From Planctomycetota bacterium (GTDB taxonomy: Bacteria; Planctomycetota; UBA1135; GCA-002686595): a DNA stretch of 64,000 nucleotides. The translations under genes and the position numbers were made by a program. The DNA lies in NCBI GenBank assembly GCA_029259635.1, contig JAJDEU010000027.1, positions 1-64,000 of the forward strand, given 5' to 3'. This document shows, piece by piece, positions 44,372-53,169 of this stretch (its first letter is position 1; the number at the start of each line of letters is the position of its first letter). The notes under the pieces were generated by a model. It was given only the letters and a program-made list of their open reading frames with translations. It did no database searches and was not told where the DNA came from.

Positions 44372-44709
44372 AGCCAGGAGAGCGTGGGGAACCTGACGAG
44401 TGCCGAACGGCCTCACGCCACAGTTAGGAGATGTCCAATCGGAAGATTGGCGGTCCATTCTAGCCCGCGATGTCGAGGCCGGGGCGATTCGGACCGTTTC
44501 TTGAAGAGCGGCCTCGATACTCATTACGCGATCGAATCACGGATCGACTGGCCGAAGGTGTGAGCGATCTCTGCATTGCAAACAAGAGAGTCTTTCGGCT
44601 GTCGCTCCCCTTCGTCATTCACTTCGTAAGCGGTTCGCTCCTGGCTCTCGGCGATTCGAGCCTTTCAATGCACGCCACGAGCTCGATCATTCGTCCATCT
44701 TCCGCGCTT
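44372..44709. other. Gene-free stretch of about 340 bases
   Basis: Between the start of the arylsulfotransferase-like gene and the stop of the anti-sigma gene, both on the minus strand. I see no convincing gene, repeat or terminator; it presumably carries the promoter of the lipoprotein gene. Short open frames here have neither a start signal nor recognisable protein features. Confidence 0.5.
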
Positions 44710-45486
44710 CTAATCCCCCACGTAGCCGAGCGCCTGGAGAGTGGCGGGCTCATTATCTCGTGAGCCAAAGATCGCGGTTTCGAGCGCCGTAATCCGGTTC
44801 TCGACGCTTGTTCGGTCATCCGGAAACTCGGCTACAACAAGCTGGTAGGCCTGAATTGCCTGTCCGGCTTCTCCCAAACGAGCGAGAGCTTCGGCCCGTT
44901 TGATCAACACATCTTTTCGGTTGGCGTAGTTCGGAAACTCATCAACAAAAGCATCGAGAACAAATACCGTCTCCGCGTAATTTTCCATCGCGAGATGAGC
45001 GGTCCCGAGGTGATGCCGAATCGTCGCTCGCTCTTGCTCTGTGACGGCTTCTCGTTGAGCGGTCTCGAGAATGAGGAGCGCTTCCGCAAACTGCCCTTTG
45101 CGCAGGTACTGATCGCTATCGATAAGGCGTTCGGTGAATACATCGGTGGCTTCGAGCTCGGGTTCGTTGAATAGCCACCCAGAGGTCCACGCCAGGATCA
45201 GTGCCGCGGCTGCCACACAGACCGCGATCCAGCGCGGAAACGGACGGGGATCAGTAGACGACAGCTCGTCCGCCGCGTTCTTAAGCAGGCGATCCGCGAT
45301 TCGGGGATCGACGTCGGTTTCTGGGTGTGCGCGATAGGCAGCGCTAATGCCCCGATAGGAGCGAAGTGTTTCCGAGCAGACATCGCAACTCGCGAGGTGA
45401 GCCTGCACGAGCTCGCTCGCGGGTTCATCCAGTGAACCGTCGATGAAATCGATGAGCTGCTCTTCGGTTCGTTCGCAATTACTCAT
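44710..45486 (-). CDS. Zinc-finger anti-sigma factor with C-terminal TPR region
   Basis: A 258-residue membrane protein. The N-terminal zf-HC2 zinc-binding motif is in AHLASCDVCSETL (HxxxCxxC), the standard anti-sigma domain. One helix (IAVCVAAAALILAWTSGWLF) crosses the membrane. The outer part has TPR-like helices (RKGQFAEALLILETAQRE, HLGTAHLAMENYAETVFVL, KRAEALARLGEAGQAIQAY), an odd feature for an anti-sigma factor. The last residues LQALGYVGD repeat the C terminus of the VWA protein of the same block. Its start overlaps the sigma factor stop by eight bases, so they form a tight pair. Confidence 0.87.
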   Translation of the reverse strand: MSNCERTEEQLIDFIDGSLDEPASELVQAHLASCDVCSETLRSYRGISAAYRAHPETDVDPRIADRLLKNAADELSSTDPRPFPRWIAVCVAAAALILAWTSGWLFNEPELEATDVFTERLIDSDQYLRKGQFAEALLILETAQREAVTEQERATIRHHLGTAHLAMENYAETVFVLDAFVDEFPNYANRKDVLIKRAEALARLGEAGQAIQAYQLVVAEFPDDRTSVENRITALETAIFGSRDNEPATLQALGYVGD

Positions 45487-46111
45487 GTAGATACTCCGGG
45501 AGAGCTTGAAGATTCTCCGAGAGTCGTTGGCGCAGGTTGGCTAGAGCGTAGCGCATGCGACTCTTCACGGTGGCAAGGGGGTGACCGGTAATCTCGGCGA
45601 TCATCGAAAACTCAAGTCCTCCGCGTTCGCGAAGCAAGAAGACCTCGCGTTGCTCGGATGGAATGCGCTCAAGCGCGGACACGATGCGTTCACCGAGTTC
45701 CTTACTCACTGTCGCTTCGACCGGGTCCGCGGCGAACTCCGCGGAGGGGAGCTCCGAATTCATCGCCTGCTTTCCGCTCTCTCGATGGTCCGCGTCATTC
45801 ATGTTGAAACTCTCCGCGTGGTCTTCGCGAACTCCGGCTCGCCGACGGGAGTCGGTGAGCACGTTGTGCGCGATGCTGAAAAGCCACCCTCGAAAACTGC
45901 CCGTTGGTCGATATCGATCGCGCCCGCGAATGAGGCGCATGAAGATGTCTTGAAAGAGGTCTTCGGCGACGGTCGAGTCGCGGGTGTTGTGAAGCAGAAA
46001 CGTAAACAACGGACGCTGGTGCCGACGAAGAAGCGTTTCGAAAGACGATGCGTCTCCGTTGGCGTAGGCCAGCATGAGCGCTTCGTCCGTGGGGGCTTTT
46101 GTCGACGTCAT
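45479..46111 (-). CDS. ECF-type RNA polymerase sigma factor
   Basis: A 210-residue ECF sigma factor. Region 2 is SSFETLLRRHQRPLFTFL followed by AEDLFQDIFMRLIRGRDRY and FRGWLFSIAHNVLTDSRRR. Region 4 is RIPSEQREVFLLRERGGL with helix-turn-helix FSMIAEITGHPLATVKSR. It lies 19 bases after the VWA gene and overlaps the anti-sigma gene, so one transcript probably encodes VWA, sigma and anti-sigma. With the TonB system just upstream, control of uptake or envelope genes is plausible. Confidence 0.93.
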   Translation of the reverse strand: MTSTKAPTDEALMLAYANGDASSFETLLRRHQRPLFTFLLHNTRDSTVAEDLFQDIFMRLIRGRDRYRPTGSFRGWLFSIAHNVLTDSRRRAGVREDHAESFNMNDADHRESGKQAMNSELPSAEFAADPVEATVSKELGERIVSALERIPSEQREVFLLRERGGLEFSMIAEITGHPLATVKSRMRYALANLRQRLSENLQALPEYLHE

Positions 46112-46130
46112 GAAACGCTTCTGTTTTCGC

Positions 46131-47504
46131 TCAATCGTCGCCCATGTAACCGAGAGCTTGTAGTTCCGATCTCAATTGCAAGTCGCGCCTCGCAGTGGGA
46201 TTAGCCCTCGTTCTCTCGAGGTCATTCAAGACGCGTAGCATCTTCTGAAGCAACACGGTGAGCTCGGCACTCCGATACTCCGTGTCGTTCATCAGTTTGC
46301 AGTTCCGATAACGCGCTTCGATCAACTCACTGGCCTCGTCGATTCGCCCCGCTTTTTGAAGATCCATTGCCGCCAAGATCGATTCCGCGTTCCGCACGAC
46401 TTCGACTTTGATCATCACGTCCATACGCTTGGACGACTCGACCTGTTGGATGTCATCCGTGAACCGCTGAACGAGACTCTCATTTCGAATTCGACCAGCT
46501 TCGTGCGAGGTGGCATCGACGAAGTCCAATTCGGCAGTGGCAAACTCAGAGCGCTGGCCCGCTTCGCCTTTCACTCGCAGCCTGACGAGGACCTTTTTGC
46601 GTTCGTTGGCAATCATGTCGCTGATGGGCAGGCTCACCGTCTGCCCTTCGATTCTGTGTGAGTAGCCGTAGGCCTCCATGAACTCGACGCCGGGTTCCAA
46701 CGTAAGCCTCACCGTGACATCGCGCACAACAACCTCCGAGAGTTCGTCGATTTCGCGGTCGAGGTGTCGCCCGACGGTCTCCGATTCGTCGACGTAGTAG
46801 TAATTTCCTCCGGAGTTGAGAGCGATCGTGCTCATCAAGTCCTCGTCATAAGAGAGCCCCATGCCCATCGTTGAGATGCGCACTCCGCGTTCGCGGCACT
46901 GTTTCGCGCGCGCTTGAATCTCGAGGGGCTCAATGACGCCCGCATTGGCCAAACCGTCGGAGAGCAGAAGCACGCGATTGGAGCGCTTGGGGTCGTAGTG
47001 CATCAAGACTTCTTCATAGCCAGCCATCATTCCTCCGTAGAGGTTGGTCGCTCGCCCGCTTTTGATCCCGCGAATCGCGGTCAGAAATCGTTCGCGTTCA
47101 CTCGCTGGTGCCGAGGCCACGATCGTCTGAACCGTGTCGTCGTAAACGCAAATCGCGAGATGGTCATCGGCGCGCAACCGACCGACGAGTTGCTCCGCCG
47201 CACTCTTTGCAAACAACAATTTGTCTTCGGACCCCATCGATCCGCTTCGATCGATAACGAGCGAGAGGTTCATGGATGGGCGCTCGACCTCGGGTCTTTC
47301 AAGTTTGCTGGCGGCCAGAGAGAGATACAAATAGATCTCTTGCGGCTCGCCGGCGAAGACCAAGGGGTGGCTCGAGGCGCTCTCCAGTGAGATGAGAGGC
47401 GAGCTCGAACTCGCGACGAGCGAGGGTGGCGTTTCCGGTGTACGGAGCTGGTTCAGTGCTACGGCGAGAGCGAGAATCAGGCCCGGTAATAGTGTCTTAG
47501 TCAT
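46131..47504 (-). CDS. Exported von Willebrand A domain protein
   Basis: A 457-residue protein with an N-terminal hydrophobic leader (LLPGLILALAVALN). The VWA domain has its MIDAS motif in LSLVIDRSGSMGSEDKL, the threonine in SGRATNLYGGMMAG and LLLSDGLANAGVIEP. A beta domain of the kind found after VWA in YfbK/CaCC-like proteins follows. The C-terminal helices end LQALGYMGDD, almost the same as the end of the anti-sigma protein. A strong AAGGAGG lies seven bases before the ATG, but can pair with an upstream CCTCC (see the hairpin at 47509-47550). The ligand is unknown; metal-dependent protein binding is expected. Confidence 0.88.
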   Translation of the reverse strand: MTKTLLPGLILALAVALNQLRTPETPPSLVASSSSPLISLESASSHPLVFAGEPQEIYLYLSLAASKLERPEVERPSMNLSLVIDRSGSMGSEDKLLFAKSAAEQLVGRLRADDHLAICVYDDTVQTIVASAPASERERFLTAIRGIKSGRATNLYGGMMAGYEEVLMHYDPKRSNRVLLLSDGLANAGVIEPLEIQARAKQCRERGVRISTMGMGLSYDEDLMSTIALNSGGNYYYVDESETVGRHLDREIDELSEVVVRDVTVRLTLEPGVEFMEAYGYSHRIEGQTVSLPISDMIANERKKVLVRLRVKGEAGQRSEFATAELDFVDATSHEAGRIRNESLVQRFTDDIQQVESSKRMDVMIKVEVVRNAESILAAMDLQKAGRIDEASELIEARYRNCKLMNDTEYRSAELTVLLQKMLRVLNDLERTRANPTARRDLQLRSELQALGYMGDD

Positions 47505-47508
47505 GAGC

Positions 47509-47550
47509 GACCTCCTTGGTCCGGCGTTGAACGCGCCGACTGGGGAGGTC
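47509..47550 (-). promoter_or_regulatory. Stem-loop that covers the Shine-Dalgarno of the VWA gene
   Basis: On the minus strand the leader reads gacctcc, then cggcg, a short loop, cgccg, and ggaggtc, followed by gctc and the ATG at 47504. Outer stem 47509-47515 / 47544-47550 is 7 bp and perfect; inner stem 47522-47526 / 47534-47538 is 5 bp; the bases between do not pair well. The outer stem takes up the GGAGG that would bind the ribosome, which suggests translational control of this gene. Confidence 0.55.
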
Positions 47551-47630
47551 GATCTAGCTAACTCGAAAAAACATGACCGAAGGCTTGGGCGGTGAATGCG
47601 CTATTCGAGCTCTACCGCCTCTGCATCCGG

Positions 47631-48458
47631 CTAAGGCGTGAGCTGGAATGTGACTCGATGCACAATCGCGAGTTTCGCGGGTATTCCCTTTCGTTCACCC
47701 GGACGGAATCGCCAGTTTCGAATGGCTTCAAGGGCCGCCTCGTCGAGGACGGCATAGCCCGAGGATTGGGCGACGGAGACCGAGATCACTGTTCCATCGA
47801 CCGCGACGAGAATGCGACAGAGCACGGTGCCTTCCCAGAGTTTTCGGCGCGCGAGCGAGGGGTAGCGCGGCGGAGGAGCCTCAAGAAGTAAGGGCTCGAG
47901 GTCGCCGCGACTCAACTCGGACTGTTCGGAGTCAGCGTGAACCGAGTGAGTTGGGGGCGGCTCCATCGGGGAGAGTTCGTCGGGAGAGATCGGGCGATCT
48001 TGCTTCTTGGCGAACCGAAGGTCGGGCAGCTGACTCGGCCACTCGGAATCTCGCGCCGGCGTCGGCTCAAGCTCTTCGAGATCGAAGTCGGGGGCGATCG
48101 AACTCAGCTCCTCGAACGAATCCTCGATCGGGACGAGGGTGGGATCGCTCTGATCTATCTCAGGCTCGATGACTTCGAAGGGCAGCTTTTCGTTGGCTTC
48201 GATGAACTCGATGGGTTCGCGGAAATCCGCGTGCGCGAAAACCACGCTGCGATCCGTGGCTCCTCCGCCCGCGCGAGAGTGCTCGGAGGCGAGCGCAACT
48301 CCTACAATTCCGAGTGCCGCTACGTGAAAGAAAATGGAAAACCCGATCGACCTGAGAGAGAGCGGCTGCTCGCTCGGCTCGCAACGACGGCGCGAGTCCG
48401 CAACGGGACTGCGAATCGAATCGACTCTCGGCGGCGTACTTCGTTCGGTGTTCGGCAA
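47631..48458 (-). CDS. TonB-family energy transducer
   Basis: A 275-residue protein with one N-terminal helix (IGFSIFFHVAALGIVGVAL), a long acidic and Pro-rich periplasmic spacer (FELSSIAPDFDLEELEP type sequence) and a C-terminal TonB domain: YPSLARRKLWEGTVLCRILV with the YP motif and VLDEAALEAIRNWRFRPGE. It should pass proton-motive energy from ExbB/ExbD to the receptor encoded five bases upstream. No exbB or exbD is in the window. The spacer is rich in Asp and Glu, where the classical TonB spacer is Pro/Lys-rich. Confidence 0.88.
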   Translation of the reverse strand: MPNTERSTPPRVDSIRSPVADSRRRCEPSEQPLSLRSIGFSIFFHVAALGIVGVALASEHSRAGGGATDRSVVFAHADFREPIEFIEANEKLPFEVIEPEIDQSDPTLVPIEDSFEELSSIAPDFDLEELEPTPARDSEWPSQLPDLRFAKKQDRPISPDELSPMEPPPTHSVHADSEQSELSRGDLEPLLLEAPPPRYPSLARRKLWEGTVLCRILVAVDGTVISVSVAQSSGYAVLDEAALEAIRNWRFRPGERKGIPAKLAIVHRVTFQLTP

Positions 48459-48463
48459 GGCAT

Positions 48464-50635
48464 CTAGAAGGATACGGACAGTCCCACAATCAGGTTGATT
48501 CCGGGCATGTTTTGTCCAGAACCGTGAACGCGATAATCCTCATCGGTGAGGTTCTCAAGCGCGAGGTTCAAGTCCGTGTTTTGATTGATTCGCCATCCGC
48601 CTCGCGCGTGGGCAACGAAGTAGCTCGGCGTTCCTCCCGGCGGGATTCGCGAGGTGTCACTCGCGTCGCGCGTCGAGAGCTTATCGGCGTCATCCGCGTA
48701 GACTCCGAGAAGCTCCGTCCACAGCTGGCCATCCGGGCACTCCCAACGGATCCCGAGTTGAGCGGTAAAGGGCATGAGCCGGTCGATGGTCTCCTTCTTC
48801 TTTACAGGTGCGGATGTCGGAAAGGTCTCGACCTTGCCCTCCGTGAAGGTCGAGTTGCCGAACACCGTCCATTGAGGGTTCAGCGCCACCGCCGCACCCA
48901 GTTCGATGCCATAGACGTATCCATCGCCGACGTTGTCCTTGGTGATTTCGGCTTCGCCAGCTCCATTAATCACGCCGGTCGGAAAGCGAACGATCTGGTC
49001 CTGAATGTCGGTGTAGAAGAGTGCGACCTGCGATGAGAGCGAATCATTCTCGGTCTTGATGCCGAGCTCATAGGTCAAGAACTTCTCCGCGTCGAGGCCG
49101 GGCGACGGTACCTCGAACTCATTGGTGCGCGCGCTATCGAAGCGCGTGAGATCCGACAGGTTGGGAGCGCGAAAGCCCTGCGAGATTCCGCCGTACAGGT
49201 TCGCGGTTCTCTCCGTGATGCGATAGAGAAAGCGCGCGCTGCCGACGAGGGAACTCCAGCTTTCTTCGATCGAAATCTTTGTGGAACTGACCGGCTCCAG
49301 AACGCTGTCTGCATCGGCCGCGGCGTAGTTGAACCTTCCGCCAAGAGTCAAGACGAGGTCGTCGCAGATCTCGATCTCGTCTTGAAGGAAAATCCCGAGA
49401 AGGTCATAGGTCGCGTCGTCGGCTACCGGGCCTTGGACCGGATTGGAACTGCTGAAGGAGTCGACCTCGTCGTGGTAGAGGTCGAAGCCGTACGTCAGTC
49501 GACCGAGGGGCGACGAGGAGCTGGCGTGCGAGAAGAGACCGAGCGTCTCGACTTCGAAGCCCTGCGTTTGTTGCGCGCCGTTGCCCCGGATTCGATCCCG
49601 AAACTCGGATTGAGAGTGATAGGAGAGGCTCAAGCTGTAGGTGTCGAAGAAGCTTGTCGCGTTTTCGCCGTGGAGTTGCAGGTAGGCGAGGTCCCGCTCT
49701 TGGTCGAGGTCTCGGCGCAGATCGCTTCCGACGGTCGTTCCCTCGAAAGGCACCGCAAAGACGGTCCTGTGCGTTCGGGGAACGTCATTCAATCGGACAT
49801 GCTGGTAACCGACAACGAGCCGCGTATCGGGGTCGAGATACTTTTCGATCTTGAGGTCGCCGTCCAGCTCGCCGTAGGCCGTGTTCGGTTGTGTCCCCGT
49901 TTGATCCCCACCACGAAGATCGCCAAAGTCTTTTCCGGTTCCGCCGACGAGGATGCTCAAGGTCTCATCCACCGCCGCGCTGACTTCCGCTCGACCTACG
50001 TGAGAGCGCTCTGCGCTCGACCAGCGATAGTGGAGCTTCCCACCAAATCCACTCGGTGAATCGAACAGATAGGGGTTCTTCGTAACGGCATTTACGGTTC
50101 CGCCGATCGCGTCTGAACCGTAGAGGACAGAGCTCGGGCCCTTGACGACTTCCAACTTTTCGATCGAGAAGGGGTCGACCGTATTCCAATACTGATTGGG
50201 TCCATCTCGAAAGACCGAGTTGTTCAGGCGAATGCCGTCGATCAAGAGCGCCGTTCGAAAACCGGTGAAGCCGCGAATGAAAGGAGAACCCTGACCATGA
50301 GCGGTCTCTTGCACCATCACGCCGGGCAGGTCGCGCAAGGCTTGTGGCATCGTTCGGTAGGCGCGTTCTCGAATCAGCCCCGAGGAAACCAGCTCGGTGG
50401 AAGCCGGCGTCTCAAGAGCCGAGTGTGGCGTTCGTGTCGCCGTGACGATGGTCTCGCCCAAGACAATGGGCACGTCTGCTTCGTCCTCGGGAGTTTCTCC
50501 TGCGCCGTTGCTGAGTGGTTCGCGGGTCAGCCCGGGGCCGCGCGCCGCCAGTTCGCCCTGCAGAGCGACGAATAAAAAGACAAGTGCAAGAGGAGCTGAT
50601 GGGGTCTGAGGAAGCGCAAGGGTGATGTGAAGCAC
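48464..50635 (-). CDS. TonB-dependent outer membrane receptor
   Basis: A 723-residue receptor. The plug domain starts after TIVTATRTPHSALETPAS and includes RDLPGVMVQETAHGQGSPFI, FRTALLIDGIRLNNSVFRDG and EVVKGPSSVLYGSDAIGGTV. The rest is a 22-strand barrel pattern with RAPNLSDLTRFD and FLTYELGIKTENDSL, ending in the C-terminal Phe (VGLSVSF) that outer-membrane proteins carry. The start is uncertain: a GTG at 50635 places a hydrophobic leader (LALVFLFVALQGELAA) correctly, and I use it; no nearby ATG fits. The ligand could be a siderophore, haem or cobalamin; nothing in the sequence decides. Confidence 0.85.
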   Translation of the reverse strand: MLHITLALPQTPSAPLALVFLFVALQGELAARGPGLTREPLSNGAGETPEDEADVPIVLGETIVTATRTPHSALETPASTELVSSGLIRERAYRTMPQALRDLPGVMVQETAHGQGSPFIRGFTGFRTALLIDGIRLNNSVFRDGPNQYWNTVDPFSIEKLEVVKGPSSVLYGSDAIGGTVNAVTKNPYLFDSPSGFGGKLHYRWSSAERSHVGRAEVSAAVDETLSILVGGTGKDFGDLRGGDQTGTQPNTAYGELDGDLKIEKYLDPDTRLVVGYQHVRLNDVPRTHRTVFAVPFEGTTVGSDLRRDLDQERDLAYLQLHGENATSFFDTYSLSLSYHSQSEFRDRIRGNGAQQTQGFEVETLGLFSHASSSSPLGRLTYGFDLYHDEVDSFSSSNPVQGPVADDATYDLLGIFLQDEIEICDDLVLTLGGRFNYAAADADSVLEPVSSTKISIEESWSSLVGSARFLYRITERTANLYGGISQGFRAPNLSDLTRFDSARTNEFEVPSPGLDAEKFLTYELGIKTENDSLSSQVALFYTDIQDQIVRFPTGVINGAGEAEITKDNVGDGYVYGIELGAAVALNPQWTVFGNSTFTEGKVETFPTSAPVKKKETIDRLMPFTAQLGIRWECPDGQLWTELLGVYADDADKLSTRDASDTSRIPPGGTPSYFVAHARGGWRINQNTDLNLALENLTDEDYRVHGSGQNMPGINLIVGLSVSF

Positions 50636-50824
50636 AGGAGTTCTTCGAGGTGAAGGGAACCGATCGGGAGGTGGACCGGTACTCGCTGTGAAACGGAGGC
50701 AAACAGCATCAACACGCCTCTGAGTTGCTATGCCTCGATTCGCGCCATTGAGTTCCCCATCCCGATGCGAGTTCCGTTCGGCGGTCAAACGATGAACTCG
50801 CGAACGAGTTCAGAGAAAACCGGA

Positions 50825-51247
50825 TTAGCTCGCGGAGAGAATCGTGTGCAGACGCACGATTGCGGCGCGGTCGAGGTCGAGCTCGAGCTTGGGGTAGGCC
50901 TCGCCGAATTGGGCCCAGTGGAAGTCGGCCCAGCGCTCGTCCAGTCGAAGCTCGCGGCGCTGGGGTGCGACGCGGAAACCGAAATTCCACTCGATGATCT
51001 CCTCGTCGCCGAGCACGGAACGGGCGGGCATCTTGAGGTCGATCAGTTCGGCCGGACGGCTGAGGCCGAGCTCTTCGCTGACCGAGCGGCGGATGGCCGT
51101 CTCCATCTGGTCGCCGAGGCCGATTTGGCTGTGGAGCGGGCCCCAAAAGCTCTCGATTCCCTGACGGCTCCGCACGAGCAAGTAGCTCGGCTGTTGCTCG
51201 AGGAAGTCGTAGACGAAAACTTTGACGCGGTGGATGTATTCGATCAT
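50825..51247 (-). CDS. Nudix-fold protein with altered Nudix box
   Basis: A 140-residue protein of the Nudix hydrolase fold: VKVFVYDFLEQQPSYLLVR at the start, then FWGPLHSQIGLGDQMETAIR and SVSEELGL. The Nudix box aligns with GX5EX7REUXEEXGU, but the Glu after the box Arg is Ser (R-S-V-S-E-E-L-G-L). Two of the metal-binding acidic residues remain (SEEL), so activity could be reduced or changed. It may hydrolyse a nucleotide derivative or bind one. It is divergent from folC. Confidence 0.72.
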   Translation of the reverse strand: MIEYIHRVKVFVYDFLEQQPSYLLVRSRQGIESFWGPLHSQIGLGDQMETAIRRSVSEELGLSRPAELIDLKMPARSVLGDEEIIEWNFGFRVAPQRRELRLDERWADFHWAQFGEAYPKLELDLDRAAIVRLHTILSAS

Positions 51248-51370
51248 GTCGCGGAACCGTGCTGGAACGTCACGCTACAGAGCGGGTTCTTGGACCGCAA
51301 CGAACGTGATGCTCCAACTTTTCTTATCGTACGTGGCTCTGATGAACTTAGAACAAGTTGTGAGATTCTG

Positions 51371-52669
51371 GTGCTAGCGAAGGTTCAGGCACGGCTCGAA
51401 GCGTTGATCGACTGGGAGACGAGGTCTCGCGGACCCGTCGGAGGAGCAACGGTCGGCGGTACGCAGGGCGGAGGCATGCGTGTGACGGTCGAGCCAGCTG
51501 CCGATCTGCTGGCGCGGTTGGGCGATCCCGAGCGCGCTTTCCGCGTTGTTCATATCGCGGGGACCAAGGGCAAGGGCTCGGTGGCGGCGCTCGTGGCGGG
51601 TGCTCTCGAAGCGGAGGGGATTCGAACCGGCGTGTTTGCCTCGCCGCACGTCGAACGGCTCAACGAGCGCGTGCGAATCGGCGGAGCGGAGATTGGAGAC
51701 GAGGAGCTCGCGACGGCTCTCGAGCAGGCGCTTGACGCACAGGATGCGGCGCGCGTCGAGGGCACTCCTGCGAGTGCGGCGAGTTGGTTCGACGTCTTGA
51801 CGGCGGCGGCCATGCTCGCGTTTCAGCGGGCCTGCGTGGAGTGGGCGGTCGTCGAATGTGGGCTGGGAGGGCGCTTGGATTCGACGAACGCGCTCACTGG
51901 CGAGGTTTGCGTGATTACGAATATTGACCTCGAGCACACCGACGTCCTCGGGGAGACGTTGGCCGAAATCGCCGCCGAGAAGGCGGGCATTCTGGATCGC
52001 GGAACGAGCTTGGTGACAGCGGTGCCGTCGCAGTCGGAGGCGGGGCGCGTGATCGATGCGCGAGCGGAGGCGCTCGGGGTTTGCGTTCATCGTCCGGAGA
52101 TCGCGGGGCTCGACATTCGGGGAGAGAATCGCGCGCTGGCGGCATCCGTACTCGCCGCTCTCGGAAGCCTCGGCGTCGAAGGAGCCGCTGGGCGAGCTTT
52201 GGATGGGGCTTTCTCCTCAGCTGTTCTGAAATCGTCGCAGTTGCCGGGTCGGTTGGAGGTTCGTGAGCTGGAAGGCGTTCGGGTCATCCTGGATGGAGCC
52301 CACGTCGCTTCGAGTTTAGAGCGCGTTCTCGGTGATCTTGAGGGAGCGGAACTTCTTTCCGGGTCGCCGGTGATCTGCATTTTTGGTACGGGAGCCGACA
52401 AGCAGTTGGAGGCCTTGCTAAAGGTGCTTGTTGGGAGGGTCGATAGGCTCGTCTGCACCTCCGTGGGCACGAGGCCCGTTCGCTCTCCAAGGGAAATCCA
52501 AGAAGTGGCGAGCGGACTTCTACTGGCAGTTGAAACGGCTGTCGGGCCCCGGGTTGCATTACAACGAGCTCTCGAACTAGCCAAACCCGACGGGATAATT
52601 CTCGTCACCGGTTCCCTGCACCTCATCGGCGCAGTGCGACCACTCCTCAGCCCAACCGACTCATGTTGA
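51371..52669 (+). CDS. folC: Folylpolyglutamate synthase / dihydrofolate synthase
   Basis: A Mur-ligase-family enzyme of 432 residues that adds glutamate to folates. Motifs: VVHIAGTKGKGSVAALV (ATP-binding P-loop), FASPHVERLNERVRIGG, ECGLGGRLDSTNAL, TNIDLEHTDVLGETLAEIA with EKAGI, and VILDGAHVASSL. The start is a GTG at 51371 (LAKVQARLEAL), which gives the standard FolC length; the frame stays open upstream over the Nudix gene, which I reject as coding. The next gene overlaps it by seven bases. Confidence 0.93.
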   Translation: MLAKVQARLEALIDWETRSRGPVGGATVGGTQGGGMRVTVEPAADLLARLGDPERAFRVVHIAGTKGKGSVAALVAGALEAEGIRTGVFASPHVERLNERVRIGGAEIGDEELATALEQALDAQDAARVEGTPASAASWFDVLTAAAMLAFQRACVEWAVVECGLGGRLDSTNALTGEVCVITNIDLEHTDVLGETLAEIAAEKAGILDRGTSLVTAVPSQSEAGRVIDARAEALGVCVHRPEIAGLDIRGENRALAASVLAALGSLGVEGAAGRALDGAFSSAVLKSSQLPGRLEVRELEGVRVILDGAHVASSLERVLGDLEGAELLSGSPVICIFGTGADKQLEALLKVLVGRVDRLVCTSVGTRPVRSPREIQEVASGLLLAVETAVGPRVALQRALELAKPDGIILVTGSLHLIGAVRPLLSPTDSC

Positions 52670-53169
52670 CGATCGTCTCCGACTTGTTTCTCACTGACTC
52701 GTTCCTGATCAAGGGACAGGTCGAGAACAAATACACGCGGCTGAGCCAGCTCCTCGACGAGTATCGCAAGTTTCACCTGAAGATCCGCAACGCGACTTTG
52801 GTGGACCTCGGAACGCAGGACCGAATTCAGACGCCGCTCCTGCACATCAACGTGGACGAGATCATTCTCGCGCACGAGTTCCTCGACAACGCGGGCGATC
52901 CGCTAGCGGCGCAGTTGGCCGACGATCAGGACGACCAGCACCGTGTGCGCGTGTTCTACACCGGCAACTTGAATGTCGAGATCAGTGGCAACGTTCGTCC
53001 GAACAGCTACGAAGCCGGCGACCGCGCGACGCGTCGCTTCTTCGTCATGAAGGAGCCGGAAGTTCGCGGGCTGAACTTCCGCGGTGATCAAGACCTCAAG
53101 CTACTCAAAGATCTGCCCTACGCGATTCTGAACAAGAGCCGCGTGTCGTACATCTACGACTTCAATTAG
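52663..53169 (+). CDS. Unknown conserved-looking cytosolic protein
   Basis: I do not recognise this 168-residue protein. It has no signal peptide or membrane helix, starts MLTIVSDLFLTDSFLIKGQV, and has a beta-strand pattern (HLKIRNATLVDLG, LLHINVDEIILAHEFLD, RVRVFYTGNLNVEISG) that would suit a small beta-barrel or a PilZ-like fold. It ends YIYDFN. Overlap of seven bases with folC suggests coupling. The gene end overlaps the convergent hydrolase gene by eight bases, so both stop codons share the same stretch. Confidence 0.65.
   Translation: MLTIVSDLFLTDSFLIKGQVENKYTRLSQLLDEYRKFHLKIRNATLVDLGTQDRIQTPLLHINVDEIILAHEFLDNAGDPLAAQLADDQDDQHRVRVFYTGNLNVEISGNVRPNSYEAGDRATRRFFVMKEPEVRGLNFRGDQDLKLLKDLPYAILNKSRVSYIYDFN

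Noticed and set aside
50765..51370. N-terminal extension of folC over the Nudix gene
   Set aside because: It runs antisense to a gene with a recognisable fold, and the FolC fold starts just after the GTG at 51371.
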